Positions 36,049 to 49,599 of a DNA stretch of 64,000 bases are shown piece by piece (positions within the stretch are counted from its first letter, which is position 1; each line of letters opens with the position of its first letter). The position numbers and the translations under genes were made by a program. The notes beneath the pieces are model-generated. The model had not been told where the DNA came from, ran no database searches, and saw only the letters and a list, made by a program, of their open reading frames with translations. The stretch is from Loxodes magnus (lineage: Eukaryota > Ciliophora > Karyorelictea > Loxodida > Loxodidae): the NCBI GenBank assembly GCA_946699065.1, contig CAMPDV010000516.1:62001-126000 (forward strand), written 5' to 3'.

Positions 36049-37006
36049 AAAATTTTAACTTTAACTTTAACTTTAACTTTTAATGATATACATGTCTATA
36101 TAAGTTTGTTCAGTATTTTCATCAAACTATAAGGTTTGCTTATATATCCTAATTTATAAATTTTATTAATATGAGCTATACTTCTTAAAATAGCTGCTCA
36201 ATAAAGACTTTTTATTTTAAACTAGAGATAATTAAAATTTCCTTAATTCTTAATTTAATGTTTTTAAAAGCTATATATTCTCTAATATTTTATATCTTAA
36301 TTCTTTTTGCCTATTAATTAAGGACTTTAGTTATTTATTGTTGCATATAAAACTAAATAACTAGATGGTGTATTTAAGACAATAATATGATTAAGATTCT
36401 CATTTAGCTGGTAATAATTTTCAAAACTTAAGCCAAAGAGAATTTTAAATTATCAAATTAAATTAGCTTGAAAATATATTATTTGGTCCTAAATATTCTC
36501 TTTAGATTTTATTTCAATTATCTATCTAAAATTTCAAACTTTAGTTGATTACTCTTACTTATCTAATTACCCTTTAAATAAAAAATTAGAGCTTATTGGC
36601 TAAAGATTTAATTATTTTAAATATATAGGAGGATGATCATATAGAGCAGGGATTAATTTCAATTATATTTCTAAATTAAATTTATTTTATCAATTTAATT
36701 CCTCTATATTTCCCTTATATAGTTACCCTAGATTAGGCTAAACTTAATAAATATTTCTTCCGATTCTCAACCTTTCATTACGTAATTTAATTTATTTATA
36801 TAAAAAATTCTTGCTTAATTAAGCCAATAATAATGCATATCTTTGAAAGAAATTACAATTGTTTTTAATTTTTAATTCTCAAAATAAAAGTTTATATTCT
36901 TCATAGATATTGATGATTTGGTAAATTGTTAGCTAGCTAATTAAACAATTAAGAAATTAATTAAAGTTTTTAAGAACTTAAGAAGGTTTAACACTTAAAA
37001 GTATAC
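36049..37006. other. A+T-rich spacer, copy 2
   Basis: Counterpart of 652-1609, including the TTTAAC repeat at about 36053-36086. Nothing else seen. Confidence 0.5.
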
Positions 37007-37079
37007 GCAGACATGGTCTAGTGGCTATGACGACTGCTTTACACGCAGTAGGTCGTGGGTTCGATCCCCGCTGTCTGTA
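37007..37079 (+). tRNA. tRNA-Val (TAC), copy 2
   Basis: This 73-nt cloverleaf has a fully paired acceptor stem (GCAGACA/TGTCTGT with one G-T), box A TGGTCTAGTGG, anticodon TAC and box B GGTTCGATCC. It reads GTA codons. This is the canonical version; copy 1 is damaged. Confidence 0.95.
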
Positions 37080-39912
37080 TCTTTTATAGATATTAAATAA
37101 TAAATGATGTACTGCAGATTTACTTACAGTAAATGATTCATAAAGGTATAATGTAATACTTTAAAAATAAATCTAAATTAATTCCAAAATAATAGCACAA
37201 ATAGATTTTACCTTAAAATTACATTTTTAAATGATTGAAGCTTTTAATTAATGTCTTCTAGAATCTTAAGTTGCTAGAAAATATTTTATAATAAAGCTCT
37301 TATTTCTAGGTTTAATAAATTGAATCAAATCTTTTTATTGGTAAATTATTATTTTCTTAATTAACTCCTTAATAAAAATTAATTATAGGTCTTTATTTTT
37401 AATAAATATTATAGAGAATTAAATTAAAATTTAACTAGCAGAAACTTAAATTGGTCCTTACTAGAAAAAAAATGTTTAACTAGACTTTAATAAATATCTA
37501 TAGAAGCTTTTTCTATTAATCTTAGCAAAAAAAACTAAATAAATTACTTAAAGCATTAAGTTAGAGTAGTTTCTTAGTATAAATAAATTTTATAATAGGA
37601 ACCTTTAATTTATTACTTAGAGCAAAAGATTTAAATCTAGCAATAGTTGTAAACATAATAACTAAATACTTTATCAATTTATTTGAAATCATAGAGAATT
37701 ATTTTAGAATAAAGAGAAGGTAACAATAATTTGAATAAAATATTAAACAAAAAGCCAGTATAATAATCACTTAGATCAGCGCAAATATTAGGATAAAGGA
37801 ATTAATTTTATCTTCATAAATATCATATAATAATTTTTATTTCACTTTTCATATGTTTTATGTTCATTTTCTTCTATCCTTTTAGTTTATTCTAAGATAT
37901 TAAGTTTATTCAAAAAAGAAAATAATGGAAAAAGCATGAAAAATAATAATTTTAGTAATTCTTTATATTTTTTATTCTAAGAGTATAATGATTATTTTAT
38001 GTCTAAATATAAGGGATAATTAATTTTATTTGTAGTTTTTAGATAATTTCGATTTGATTGCAAGTAAAACAATTTCAGCTACTCTAATCTATCATAAAAT
38101 TTTTTATTTATCATTTACTTAACTATTTTTGTTGCTCATTTATATCATGAGTATTAAAAAGCTTAAATAAACATTTTTTAAGTTCTTGCTTTTTTAACTA
38201 ATTTTAGAGTGATTTAGATGTAATGAAGATCTATTAAAAGATAATTATTTAATTTTAGATAAAACTTTATAAAGAAAATTAAATTATATTATCTAAAATA
38301 ATATAGAGCTAATTTAATATTCTATTTATAATTCATACCTAAAATATCACATTATGAAGTTTATTACACCTAATATCATAAGAAAATTAGAAACTAAATA
38401 AGCTTCGTACTATATTTATTTACTCAATTTAAATTACTTTTTTCATTAATAATTTTTCTTCTTCTAAATATTTTTAAATACAAAAAGGCTAAAAATATTA
38501 GTTGATAGAATCCTTGCAAAAGAGTATTTATCTTGGAATTTTTTTCTTATTTTATAGTTGATGAACAAAGTCATTATTTAGGAAAACGCATATATATCTG
38601 TTTACAAGCATTTATTATCTTTTTTTTCTTAAATAATTTAAGATACTCTATATACACTCCAAATGCATAGAAATAGAAAAAACTTTAAAACTTTCTGAAT
38701 TGAAAAAATTTTGAATAATCTAAACTTTATGATTCTGTCAAAAATATATTGCAGCTCTTAAAAAGAATTTTTAAAATAATGATTATAATTTTTTTTCCTT
38801 TCCTGATAATTGCATAAAGACAGCAAAAGATGCAAGAATAAATTTATTTTTTTTATTTATCTTATATAATACCTATTTAAACAAAAGAAAGCGAAAGTTA
38901 GATGAAATTAAAAATTTACGCCAAGTATTGATTTCATACTTAATTTAGTAAAATTTTCTTTCTGATTTATATAATTTGTAATTTTGCTACCTATTATTAA
39001 AATAATATCCATAAATAATTTTTTAAGTTTTAAATAGATCCTGTATTTCAGAAACTTTCAAGTTTTTTTTCTTATTATATTTATAAATATTTATTAATAT
39101 TTTATTATCTAAAAAACTCTAAATTTATTAAATTTTTATTTTTATTCTTCCCATTTAATAAATATTTGATGTATATCGTTTCTTTAAAATTTTTTTCTCC
39201 CATTTTCCAGCTTTTAATTCACACTACTAATCTTTTAGTAGATAAGAGGAAATTAATTAGGAAAAGTGTCAAAAGTCAATATTCAAAACGGATTTTTTCA
39301 TCTACTTTAAAAACTAACAAAATTTTAGATTTAATAATATCTTTAAATAAATTTTAGATTAAATAATAGATAAAATAAAATCTAAGTAAAGCTATAATAA
39401 TAATCATCTAAATTGAAAGGGAAAATAGAATTTCTTGAATAAAGAAAATAAATATTATTAATTACAGGGAAATTAATCTATGCTTTCAATTAAAAATTAC
39501 CTTTTTTTACTAAATACTTTTAAGATATTTCTATATATCTCTAAAGCTAATTTATATTAAATATTTTAATAAGCTGGGAAATAATTACATCTCTTTATTT
39601 ATGATAAATAATTTTTCATGGTGTCTCATAATTAGAAACTACAAAAATAATTTAGATTTGTTGTTTACTCAATAAAAGTTAATATTTTTTTTAATAAAAG
39701 AAGGCTATTTCTAAGAATATAATTAAATAAAACTGTAAAATTTCTATTTTCTGTATTTTATATTTTTAAGAATGATGTATATCTTAAACTTTGAATTAAT
39801 TACTTAAAAATAATTATTTATTTTACATTAATTAAGGATAAGTTAGATAATCAACTTTATCTTATTTTTATGCATTTGCTATTCAAATTGAAGTTATTTA
39901 GGTATTATTAAA
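37080..39912. other. Long A+T-rich spacer between tRNA genes, copy 2
   Basis: Counterpart of 1683-4487. No gene recognised. A block near 39230-39365 is rearranged relative to copy 1 by a short insertion. Confidence 0.5.
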
Positions 39913-39985
39913 GGGGATCTAGCTCAAATGGTAGAGCGCTCGCTTAGCATGCGAGAGGCATTGGGATCGATACCCAAGTTCTCCA
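39913..39985 (+). tRNA. tRNA-Ala (AGC), copy 2
   Basis: Base-for-base identical to 4488-4560; anticodon AGC. Its flanks have diverged, which suggests that both copies are functional. Confidence 0.93.
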
Positions 39986-40830
39986 TTTTTATTAATTTAT
40001 GGTTTTAATAAAAGAAATTTTTGAGATAAAAACTAAATAAAAATATATTAAACTTTATTGCTTTTTTCACTTATTTAAACTAATAAATAGATAAAATATA
40101 TAAAAAGATTATGAAATTAATTTTTAAAGACTTTTATTCAGCTAATTGTAAAATTTTAATTTTAATGAAAAATTAGACCGGAAATTTGCCCTTGTTTTAG
40201 TCACATCTTAGTTTAAAGTTAGCAAAATGCTAAAATAGACTTTTTATCTCAACAAATATTTTTATCTTTACCTAGATTTATTTTTCTATTTAGTAAAAGC
40301 TTTTTAACGTTAATCATAACTTCCATTATTAATTTTTTATAATCTTTAATTTTTAGACTTCGAATATCAAATTCTTTTAAAAGAAAACCTTAAAAACTTT
40401 TAAAGGTAAATACGAATTTAAAGTTATGATTATTTAATTAGTCAGAAATATAATTTTAATAATTATTTTATCATCACATAATTAAATTTATTCAGATCCG
40501 TCTATAAATAAATATTTCTATATTAAAATTAAAGATAAATAAATGAATATAACTAATTTGCACAACTTAGACAAGGAAATTCATCTTTATCATTCCTAAA
40601 ATATTAGAAATAAAAAAGTGATATTGTTACTTTAAATTTAGTAGTTGCATAAGTTTAATTATTTATTTTTACATAATATAATAGAATTTACTTATAGCAT
40701 AGTTTATTTATAAATATAACGGATATTATAAATAAAATAAATGACTGGGAATAAAATCTAAGCACTTAGTTTATTTAGGGATTCAAATTTGAAATGTTGT
40801 TATGCTATAAATGGAACAAGTAATGATAGC
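39986..40830. other. A+T-rich spacer upstream of LINE A, copy 2
   Basis: Counterpart of 4561-5405; no gene recognised. Confidence 0.4.
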
Positions 40831-43800
40831 ATGCTGAGTTAGGAAGAAAGTTAGAAAGATTAAGAAGAATCTTTATTTTATTTTACCTAATTAGAGACAA
40901 TAAAAAACTTGAGTAAAAATGAGAGAAAATAAATAATTAGAAACAATTATCTAGACAGTAAAGAGGAGATTAGTCAAATTTAGTAAATGTTTCCTGATAA
41001 ATAAAACTTATCTAAAGTCTATCAAGACAGAATGCTTAAATAACTAAAAAAATTGTAAAGAAGAAAAAACTCTAAAATATTTGAAATTGGGAAGGAAAAT
41101 GAAGAGAGTTAATTATTGACATCTAAATTAAATTCAAATAAATTTTAAAATATAAAATAGATACCATTTGAATATTCCTCATCAACTCATATCATTTTAA
41201 ACTAAATGCTTAATATATTAAATAAACAATAGCACTTATATTATATACTCATCTTACAGATCAATAACTTTTCAAAATTATTTTTAGATTTATAATTATT
41301 TGCATCCCCAAACTATAGACTAAGGAACACAGTTCAATTTTCAAGAAGAAGAATTTATAAATAAACTGAAAAGATAAAGTCCAGACCCTTATCTTCCATT
41401 TCCTAAATAACGTCTTGACAAGGCCGAAGAAAATCAATCTATCATAAAAAATATAAATGTTAACTCGCAATAGTTAAGAGACTTCATCTTATCTAATTTT
41501 TGAAGAAGAACTAATTACTAAACAATAATTTCTAATAGATACATTGTACTGGATTCAAAACTTGAAAAAGGATAGATAATAGGACAGTTAAAATTAGTAT
41601 AGATTAAGAACTCTTGAAGACATATAGCCGACAGTTTCTCTCATTTTAATACAATTTTTTGATTAGCATAAAGAACTTTAAAAAAATATATACATGTGGA
41701 AATTTGTGGGACTGAGAGGAGGATCTTAAATAAATAATCAAATTAATCAAGTAAAAATAGGTCATGTCAATATTGATGGTATTGCAACTAAAACTTTATC
41801 AATTCAAGAATTCATCATTAAAAACGACTTTGACATTTTTTCTATTAATGAAACACATACTAAATAATAATTTAACCTAATAGTACATGGATTTCGGACC
41901 TACTATAGAAATGCTAACGAGCGAGGAGATATCTATATCCTGGCTAAAGAGAAACTAAACACAACTTAAATAGTTTAAGGGCAGATGGAGAGGCCTAGCT
42001 CAGATTCTGCACAATAAAACTTGACGATATACTCTTTACTTCATGCTACATGCCTGACAACAGACATGAAAGATGAAGCCTATGACATTCTCAATGAAAT
42101 ATCTAATGAGTTTCCCCATAATGCTCACATCTTCCTTGGTGACTTTAATGCACTACTAGAACACTTTGGTAGTAATCCTCTAAACAACTACGATAATATA
42201 TCCCGATAAAAATAGTTTATTCAACAGAATGATTTGTAGATTATTAACAACTCTATAGCAAATACATGCATTCATAGAACTAATCAATAATATTATTGTA
42301 ATGATTACATTTTGGCAACCCAGCACTAAAATATTTATTAATTCTACAATTTCTAGGCTCACTATGACAAACTAATAACTGATCATATTCCTATATATGT
42401 GACTCTTGCTTACAATGCAACCACAAATGTTCCAAGATAACAATCATTACTCTATAAGATTGATAAGCTACTTAATCCAATGGACAGATAAAATTTCTAA
42501 AATCAATTTTAAGGTATTTTTTCGTGTTTTTTGACTGTAGATTCAGACAACTTAGACTCATAATATAGTTTTATCACGAACTTGCTTTAGAATAGTACAA
42601 TGAACACAATAGGAGTAATTAAGCAAAATACTAATTACAACAAACTGCTTCGGGATATCACTTTGAAGTATATAGCTGCTAAAAGAGCAAATTAGGAGTA
42701 TAAGAAATTTATGTTTATATAAGGAAGAATTAACTAAACAGTAACTGAAGCTCATTTTGTAACCAGAAAATAAATTAAAAAAATATGCGTTCTTATTGAA
42801 AATGGAAATTACTTCAGTCCAAAGTTAAATTTCTTAAACTAAATGGAAATCAACGAAATATGTTCTGTCAAGCGAAAAAGATAATAAACCCTAAAATAAG
42901 GAATTAAATGAATTTATAATGAAGAACTTAGTAACTCCTTTATTGCTAACTGAGAAACCTTTGTGTTAAACAAACATTAAAACGTAACATAGGAACAACT
43001 TAATTTTAGTAAACGGTAAATATATCTCATTTATAGAAATCCTTAACTTATCAATTACCCATCTTCTCACTTATAAAACTTTGAACTTTTCATATTTTAA
43101 GAAATTCAAAAAATTATTCAACATATTCCAAATGGCAAGGCAGCTGGACCAGATGGAATAAAGGGTGAACTCATCAAGTATGCTGGAGAAGAGTTACAAT
43201 AAATAATTTACTGTTTTATCAATTATATGATGTGACTTTAATAAATTCCATAAAAACTGAATATCTCTATTATCATTCCTATTTTCAAGAAAGGTAGTAA
43301 GAGTGATTGGAAAAACTGAAGACCAATTTCCCTTATGAATACTATATTGAGGATCTACGACAAGGCTTTAACAGAAAGGACTTACAAAATTCTTTAAGAA
43401 CGATGCCTCATACATCCTGCATAAATGGGATTCTCAAGAAGAGACAAAAGCTCATTAAATATGATAATTGTAGCAGATAAGAAACCTCTATTAGAGTGAA
43501 GAGAAAGGTTAAATAAGGATGCTTGCTACTCTTATTGATGTTGAGAAGATGTTTGATAGCATTGAGAGAAAAACACTTTTTCAACATTTTTTGAGAATAA
43601 AACTACCTCTGGGATTGATACTGGTACTAGAGTCTTTCTACAGTAACCTGAATTCCTCTTTTCTAATCGATGGGTAAACAACTCGACGACTTCATTACAA
43701 CAATGGATTTATTCAAGGGAGTTCACATGGTCCTATACTCTCCCTCCTATATTATGATATAGTAATCAGACATCTATAGAAAAGAAATATACTTCTAGGT

Positions 43801-45063
43801 ATCAATCTACACAATATGAACTTTGTATGCAGGACGTGGGCAGATGACCTTATACTCATTTCTTGTTCTGCTTAAAGGATGTAATAACTAGTAGATTAAT
43901 GCAACAGAGTTTTTCAGTTAATTTTTCTGTAAATAAACACTAGTAAATGTGAAACAATACAATTTGTTAAAAAAGAAGAGCTAAAAAAATCGAATTAAAC
44001 TTGAAACTGTAAGGTTAATATATCAAATAGAAGAATTAAGTGACATACCTTGGAGTCATAATACAAGAAAATGATCTTTAGATCAATCACTGTAAATAGA
44101 GAATTTAAACATATTTAGAATCGGTAAAGAAATGCATTTATACTCTCAGTCGATACAAGAATGTTACTCCCTGACACTTTAAAATGCTTTGTCGCATGTT
44201 TACGTTGCCTAAGGCTGAATACGGTGGAGAATTGGTTTCTTGAACTATAATGAGAACTCATAGTCTATGAAAGAGAAGATAAACAAAAGTATGCGTATAA
44301 TTGCGAGGAAGGCTTTACAGTCACCTATCTCTGTCTTTAATGAGTCCTGTTACATAGGCTTTAACTGACTCCCTTTTGAGCATGTCATGGCTAGTCGCTT
44401 TTTCCGTTTCTATTTTAAAATACGGAAAGAAGCTAGGACTTATCCGGAATCCGAAATAGGAAGAATCTTTGAATGCAATTGAAACTAAAAATTTTTGTAC
44501 TTTTAATAAGTTAAAAGAATGCTTTAACATTATGGAATTAACAATGACGACCAAACCATGATTTCTAATTAACTTTCTTTTGAGAATCTCATTTAAGAAA
44601 AAATAAGAAACAAATTCCGTTAAGAAGCAACTATACGATATAGAGGCATGCCAACTGCACAGATATTTAGAGGGCAACTTGGAGGATTTTTGAAATTTCC
44701 TGAAATAAATTACACTAAACAAAGAATATAAAAAAGAAATCATCTCAATCTTTAAATTACGAACTAATTCTTACAGTTTTCAATATGACTTACATATGCG
44801 TCATTATCCTGTAAAAAATTACCTCTGTAAATGTGGTGGAAAAGACACGTTTAGACATAATCTACGAAAAAAATAATTGAAATTGTGGAACAAAACACAG
44901 ATAATTGATTGGAGCCTAAAGAAGAACAATATGAAAGCACAAGAAAAAACGGGGAAAAGTTGGAAGATGGAAAGAACAATGCTTGAACTTTTTGAACATA
45001 ATTAAAATGAAGTATCTGATTTATATCAGTAACTTCATTTCATTAACATTTTTAATAATAATA
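40831..45063 (+). mobile_element. LINE A, copy 2
   Basis: Same element as 5406-9965: ATG at 40831, endonuclease with GDFNAL (~42140), reverse transcriptase with GKAAGPDG (~43135), NWRPISL, DVEKMFDSI (~43540), and TWADDLI (~43838). It lacks about 158 bases near 44857 that include the FECVYY part of the terminal Cys motif, and its TAA tail has under four units. Near 41875 its frame is continuous where copy 1 is shifted, while other frame changes are shared. The element was therefore already decayed before duplication and kept decaying independently. Confidence 0.88.
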
Positions 45064-45984
45064 AAATTAAGTTTGGCAATCTTGGAGGAATTTCATCTCT
45101 TCCCGCCGATCGCCGGATTGCTCCGGGATTATATAAAAATGTTTACAAATTTAATCTCCTCCCTCTCACTTGGTCATATTGTCTTCGGTTTCATCTTCCA
45201 TTCTGTTCTGATTTCTTTCTGTAGATCTTGCCAAGCTCATTCATATAAAGTCTTTCTCTATCTCTTCTCTATTACAGTTGATGCTTTTTCCTTTATTGCG
45301 CTTGTAATTCTCTTTGCGTTGTTCAGTATTAATTCTTGAAATTTAGGAATTTTTTGCATCTTCTTCATTAATGTACTCCCAAATTACAATAATAACATCT
45401 TTTCGGAATTGTTTTAGGTTTTTTTGTTTCTTCCTTCTCAATCATCATTGGATCACTTCTTTGCTCCTTTTACTCTATTTGTCGTTGCAGTTTCTCTTCT
45501 ATTTTTTTAAGTCTATTGTCCAGTTCTGTCTGTTTCTGAAGCTAATTTTTGGATTAGCTACTCTGATCTTGTGATATGTTCCAAAAAGCACTTAGTTCTC
45601 TTTCCTAGGACGTGAGTCTTAATTCTATTCCTTCTGCTAGGTTTAACTGTTGCATTAGCTTTTCATTGTCCTTCTTTAGCTTCTTGATCTCTTCCTGGAG
45701 ATTTAGTACCACTTTGATGAGCTATTCCATGCTCATCTGGCCAGAAAGATTAAATTCTGATATCTCCTGGTGAAAACGGACTTTGTCTGCTTTCTGGGTT
45801 TCTCCTGAGAAGTTGGGGTGATTGCATGGGTGATTTTCTTAGATTACTTTTGTTCTTCTTGGACTTATGTTCCGGATTATTAAGAAAAAGGTTAGGGATA
45901 AGTAAAAGAAGACTAGCTGAGAGTGGCTTCTGGTTTCCTCTCTTTCTTGGAGGTGGTGTAGAAACTTTTTTTGAAGCCTTCCAT
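45064..45984 (-). pseudogene. LINE-type ORF1 (coiled coil), copy 2
   Basis: Counterpart of 9970-10889 with ATG at 45984 (MEGFKKSF), the coiled coil and the MMIEKEE motif. It ends at the short TAA tract of LINE A. Confidence 0.7.
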
Positions 45985-46597
45985 TTTTTAATTCTCTATT
46001 AAAATTTTTATTGAAGAGATTTCTTCTTAAAATATCTTACCATCTATAAATATTTAAAATATCTTGCCTTCTATAAATTTTTAAAATAAATTAATTTCTA
46101 TTTTAAATAGAAATACCCTCTTGTTTTAATTTTTACCTCCTTTATTTGTTATTTTTACTTGCTTTACATTTAATGATTTATTTTCTGGATTTATTATGTT
46201 GCCATCTTAATATTATTATTTTACAATCTTCTTTAATTTTTACTCCCTTTCTTAGTGTTCTTACAATCTTATTTATTTTATTACATTCTTAAATTTAATT
46301 TTATTACTTTCTAGCTTTTAAAGTATTACTCACTTTTGATAAATATATTACACACCTTTTCAAAATTAACCTCCTGTATATTTATTTCTAACTTTTTTTG
46401 AAATCATTTTAAGCTTTTTTAGCTTTCTTATTTTCTCCTATTTTTGATTGATTATTACTTTCTAATTTTTATTAGTATTTTACATTCTATTATTTTATTA
46501 TTTACCATATTATTCTCTCATTATCTTGAAAATTAATTTATTATTAATATATTTTTTAAAACCGTCATAGTTGTTCGAAGGTGAACAACAAGGTCAT

Positions 46598-46815
46598 CTT
46601 CATCAGAGGTTTGGAAAGTTAAGTACCCATAATCGACTTTATGTCTTCCTCTGCTTTGGTTTGACCTCGAGACATAAGATTCTTAGACCTCCGACACTGG
46701 CTTGACTTGGTTTCGTTTATTTTTAATACTGGAACGAAAAAGAAATAATATTGCGAGCTTCATCAGAGGTGGGGAATTTAAGTACCCATAATTGACACAT
46801 GTCGTCCTCTGCTTT
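46598..46815. repeat. Hairpin module, tandemly doubled in copy 2
   Basis: CTTCATCAGAGG...TTAAGTACCCATAAT...CCTCTGCTTTGG occurs twice (46598-46660 and 46758-46815), separated by about 97 bases containing CCTCGAGACATAAG and TACTGGAACGAAAAAG. Copy 1 has it once at 11505-11570, so one copy gained or lost a unit after duplication. Confidence 0.7.
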
Positions 46816-46889
46816 GGTGATGCAATGAGACACAATCCTGCCATGTCCTTGGACCTCCAGCAAGTATTAAAGATTACGAGTATTCTAAA

Positions 46890-47005
46890 ATTATATCAGT
46901 ATTGAACATTTTTATCAGTACTGAATAATTATACCAGTATTGAACAAGGTTTATCAGTATCTGATAATTTTATCAGTAACAAACATTCTTGTCAGTATGA
47001 AACAT
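46890..47005 (+). repeat. Degenerate CAGTAT-type tandem repeat, copy 2
   Basis: Longer version of 11635-11712, with extra ATCAGTACTGAATAATTATA-like units. Confidence 0.6.
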
Positions 47006-47008
47006 TTT

Positions 47009-47056
47009 TTTAAAGAGCTGCGCATCAACGAGAGTGCTACGCGCTCTATAATAAAA
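47009..47056 (+). repeat. Conserved stem-loop element, copy 2
   Basis: Same as 11719-11766 with one substitution (CGCATC for CGCACC). Confidence 0.6.
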
Positions 47057-47119
47057 TTTATTTATTTATTTAATTACTTTCTTTTTTAATATTTACTTTA
47101 TATATTTTATATTATTAAC

Positions 47120-47649
47120 TTACCTCCTAAATATATATTAATTACAATTCTTCAACTTTTGGTCTAAATAAACTTCATCTTCATTCCCCATTCTAACTAT
47201 TTTAATTTAACTATCTAATTTTTCTTATTTTCTATAAAGTTTATAAAAACCAGCGTAAATTCCTTCTAATCTTTCTACTTTTTATTTCAGTTATTCAATT
47301 TTTTCTCCTTTCTCTACTGTTAAATTTATTTCTTCTTTATTTTTACTTAAAATCTTAACTTTTATTAGTTTCGGTTTTTGTTAATAAGATAACTCAATTT
47401 TAGTTTCTTCAAGATGAAGATTTCTCTTCTTATTTACTTTCACTTGCTTAGTTTTTTTAGCTTATTAAGATTTTTATATCATCGAAGGAAACTTTTTTGC
47501 ACTTTCTTTTCGAGCACTGGTTATAGCCTTTTAATACTCTTCAAGAGCACAAGTTTGACATATTTTATGTTTGCAAGGAAGGTTACTGGAATAATTATTT
47601 AAGAGTCGAAATGAGCTAAGCATGAGCTGTACCTGTTAGATATAGCCAT
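47120..47649 (-). CDS. RING-like plus ubiquitin-like domain protein, copy 2
   Basis: ATG at 47649. The RING-like part is better preserved here than in copy 1: YSSCLAHFD, then LPCKHKICQTCALEEYQKG, then CSKRKCKKVSFDD. It aligns in layout with the RING of the RING-Kelch protein, but the first Cys pair and the CPxC pair are incomplete, so zinc binding is uncertain. The ubiquitin-like half is as in copy 1. A frame change or very short intron lies within LPCKH. Confidence 0.62.
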
Positions 47650-48492
47650 AATTATTATAATAAAAGTGAATTAAAGTAAATAGTTTAAATCTATTTATGT
47701 TTAATATTCTAAGCAAAACCTTAAGAAAATAATAAGTTATTAATAATTGGAAAGTTATTATATAGTCTAAATCTATTATTCAGAAGCTTATCTAAATTAA
47801 GAATTTATATATTAACCTAATTAAACATTTAGCTATTCTTTAGTTTATTTAAATCTGTAGTATATCAGCTACTATCTATCTATACTTATGTACTCTATTT
47901 TTTAGAACTTTAATGCAATCAAAATGCTACTATCATAGCTTTTGTATACTAACAATAGTTATTTATTTATAAAGCTTTTACTTATAACAGGAAGGATATA
48001 CTTTTAGTATAATTAGTAGCTTAGTTAAAAGGATTATTTTGCTTCCTTAATTATTTCTAAGGTTTTTCTACTAAGCTAGCTTTTTTAGTTTAGCCTTTTA
48101 TTGTGAAGATTTATATATAATTTCGAAACTTATACCATATAGATGAGTGAGAAAATGAAAAGACAAGCCCATTTAAAGTTAATAGATTTTAGAGAGAGGT
48201 TAGTTTGTCTGGGAGGCTGATATGCATGTTAGTTTAGTATCTAACTAGAGATGGATACTTTTAGGAATAATAAATGGCAAATCTTATAATTTAAGATAAA
48301 AATAAGCTTGGAATGCTTGATGCTTGTCTAATAATAACGATTGTATAAACTAACATCCGTCAGTAACATGAAATGTCTAACTAGATAGTTATAGTAATGA
48401 GAAGAATAATTAATAAATAGAAGGTAATTTAAGTTGAAGCAAGTGTAGAATCTATTTTATATATTTTTATTTCTTAAAATATATAATATAAA

Positions 48493-49520
48493 ATGGCTGG
48501 CTTCAAGAAGGCTTTTTTATTACCTTTCTCAGAACAGGAGAGAAAACTAGAAACACATATTCTCACCACGTCTTCTTCAACTTAACGCTCTTCTTAATGA
48601 AAATAACCAGAACTATCTAATAGATTAGAAGAAATTATAAAAAATAATAACTCCTACAAATTAAAATAAAGCGGATCCCTTCCATCAAAAGACAAATAAG
48701 AACTGAGATAAAAATTCAGAACAGAAAAGTTAACACAGCTCTCAACACCTTCATTGAAAACTGAAAAAAGAGATCACTCAACTGAATTGATAAAAATAAT
48801 AACAAAAAAATAAAAAATAAACGAAGAAGGTAAAGTACTATAATTCAATATAGATCCTATTACCTTTGATTTAGACAATACCGAAATAGAACAAATAGAA
48901 TCTGAGTAGATGAAACAGCTGATTCATCAACTTATTAGAATCATAAAAAAACTATAAGAGGAATTAAACTCCCAGAAGGAAGAGACGTTTGTATTAAGTC
49001 AGGATTTGATAAATGATGAAGATGATGATGAAATCCATATGGTAGACCGAAGAGCTAAAGCCGGAGTTTATGAGCAAATGACAAGTTTAGTGAATGATAT
49101 CTGAGTAATGCAAGAGCAAGACGAGAAAAACTGAGTAAAATTAGATTCTAGACTAAAATTAATAGAAGAAACCCTGTGGAGGCCTTCATAAGGAACTCCA
49201 ATGGAAATAGAGAAACAAGAAAAGACATTTCCGAGAGCAATAAAAAGATGCTATATTTGCAACAGCACTTGACATTTATTGAGGAAATGTCCCCAATAGA
49301 AAAAGATAAGAATGAATATTTGGAGAAATGTTAAATAATAGCAATTGAAATAACGAGCGACGGAATTCTTCCCATCGAGAAATGGGAAAATCTGGAAAAA
49401 AATTATCAACTCAGTTTATTCAAAAGAGAGAAGTCAAGGAAAAGGAACAATGCAAGGAACGAACATGCAGGAAAGGAGATATTATACATTTAAAACTTAA
49501 ATTAAGCAAGAAATCGAACA
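48493..49520 (+). pseudogene. LINE-type ORF1 with CCHC zinc knuckle, copy 2
   Basis: Counterpart of 13204-14230; zinc knuckle at 49249-49290 (CYICNSTWHLLRKC). The coiled coil and PMEIE motif are retained. Confidence 0.72.
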
Positions 49521-49599
49521 TTTATTTTAATGATTAATGATTTCTTAAAATATAAAAGGCATTATAAAATCATTCTGGAAAGCAACTCTGTAAAGTAAT

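Noticed and set aside
44321-44743. Minus-strand 140-residue open frame in LINE A (also 8892-9254)
   Set aside because: Antisense shadow of the post-reverse-transcriptase region; the plus strand gives the YLGV and Cys motifs in the expected order.
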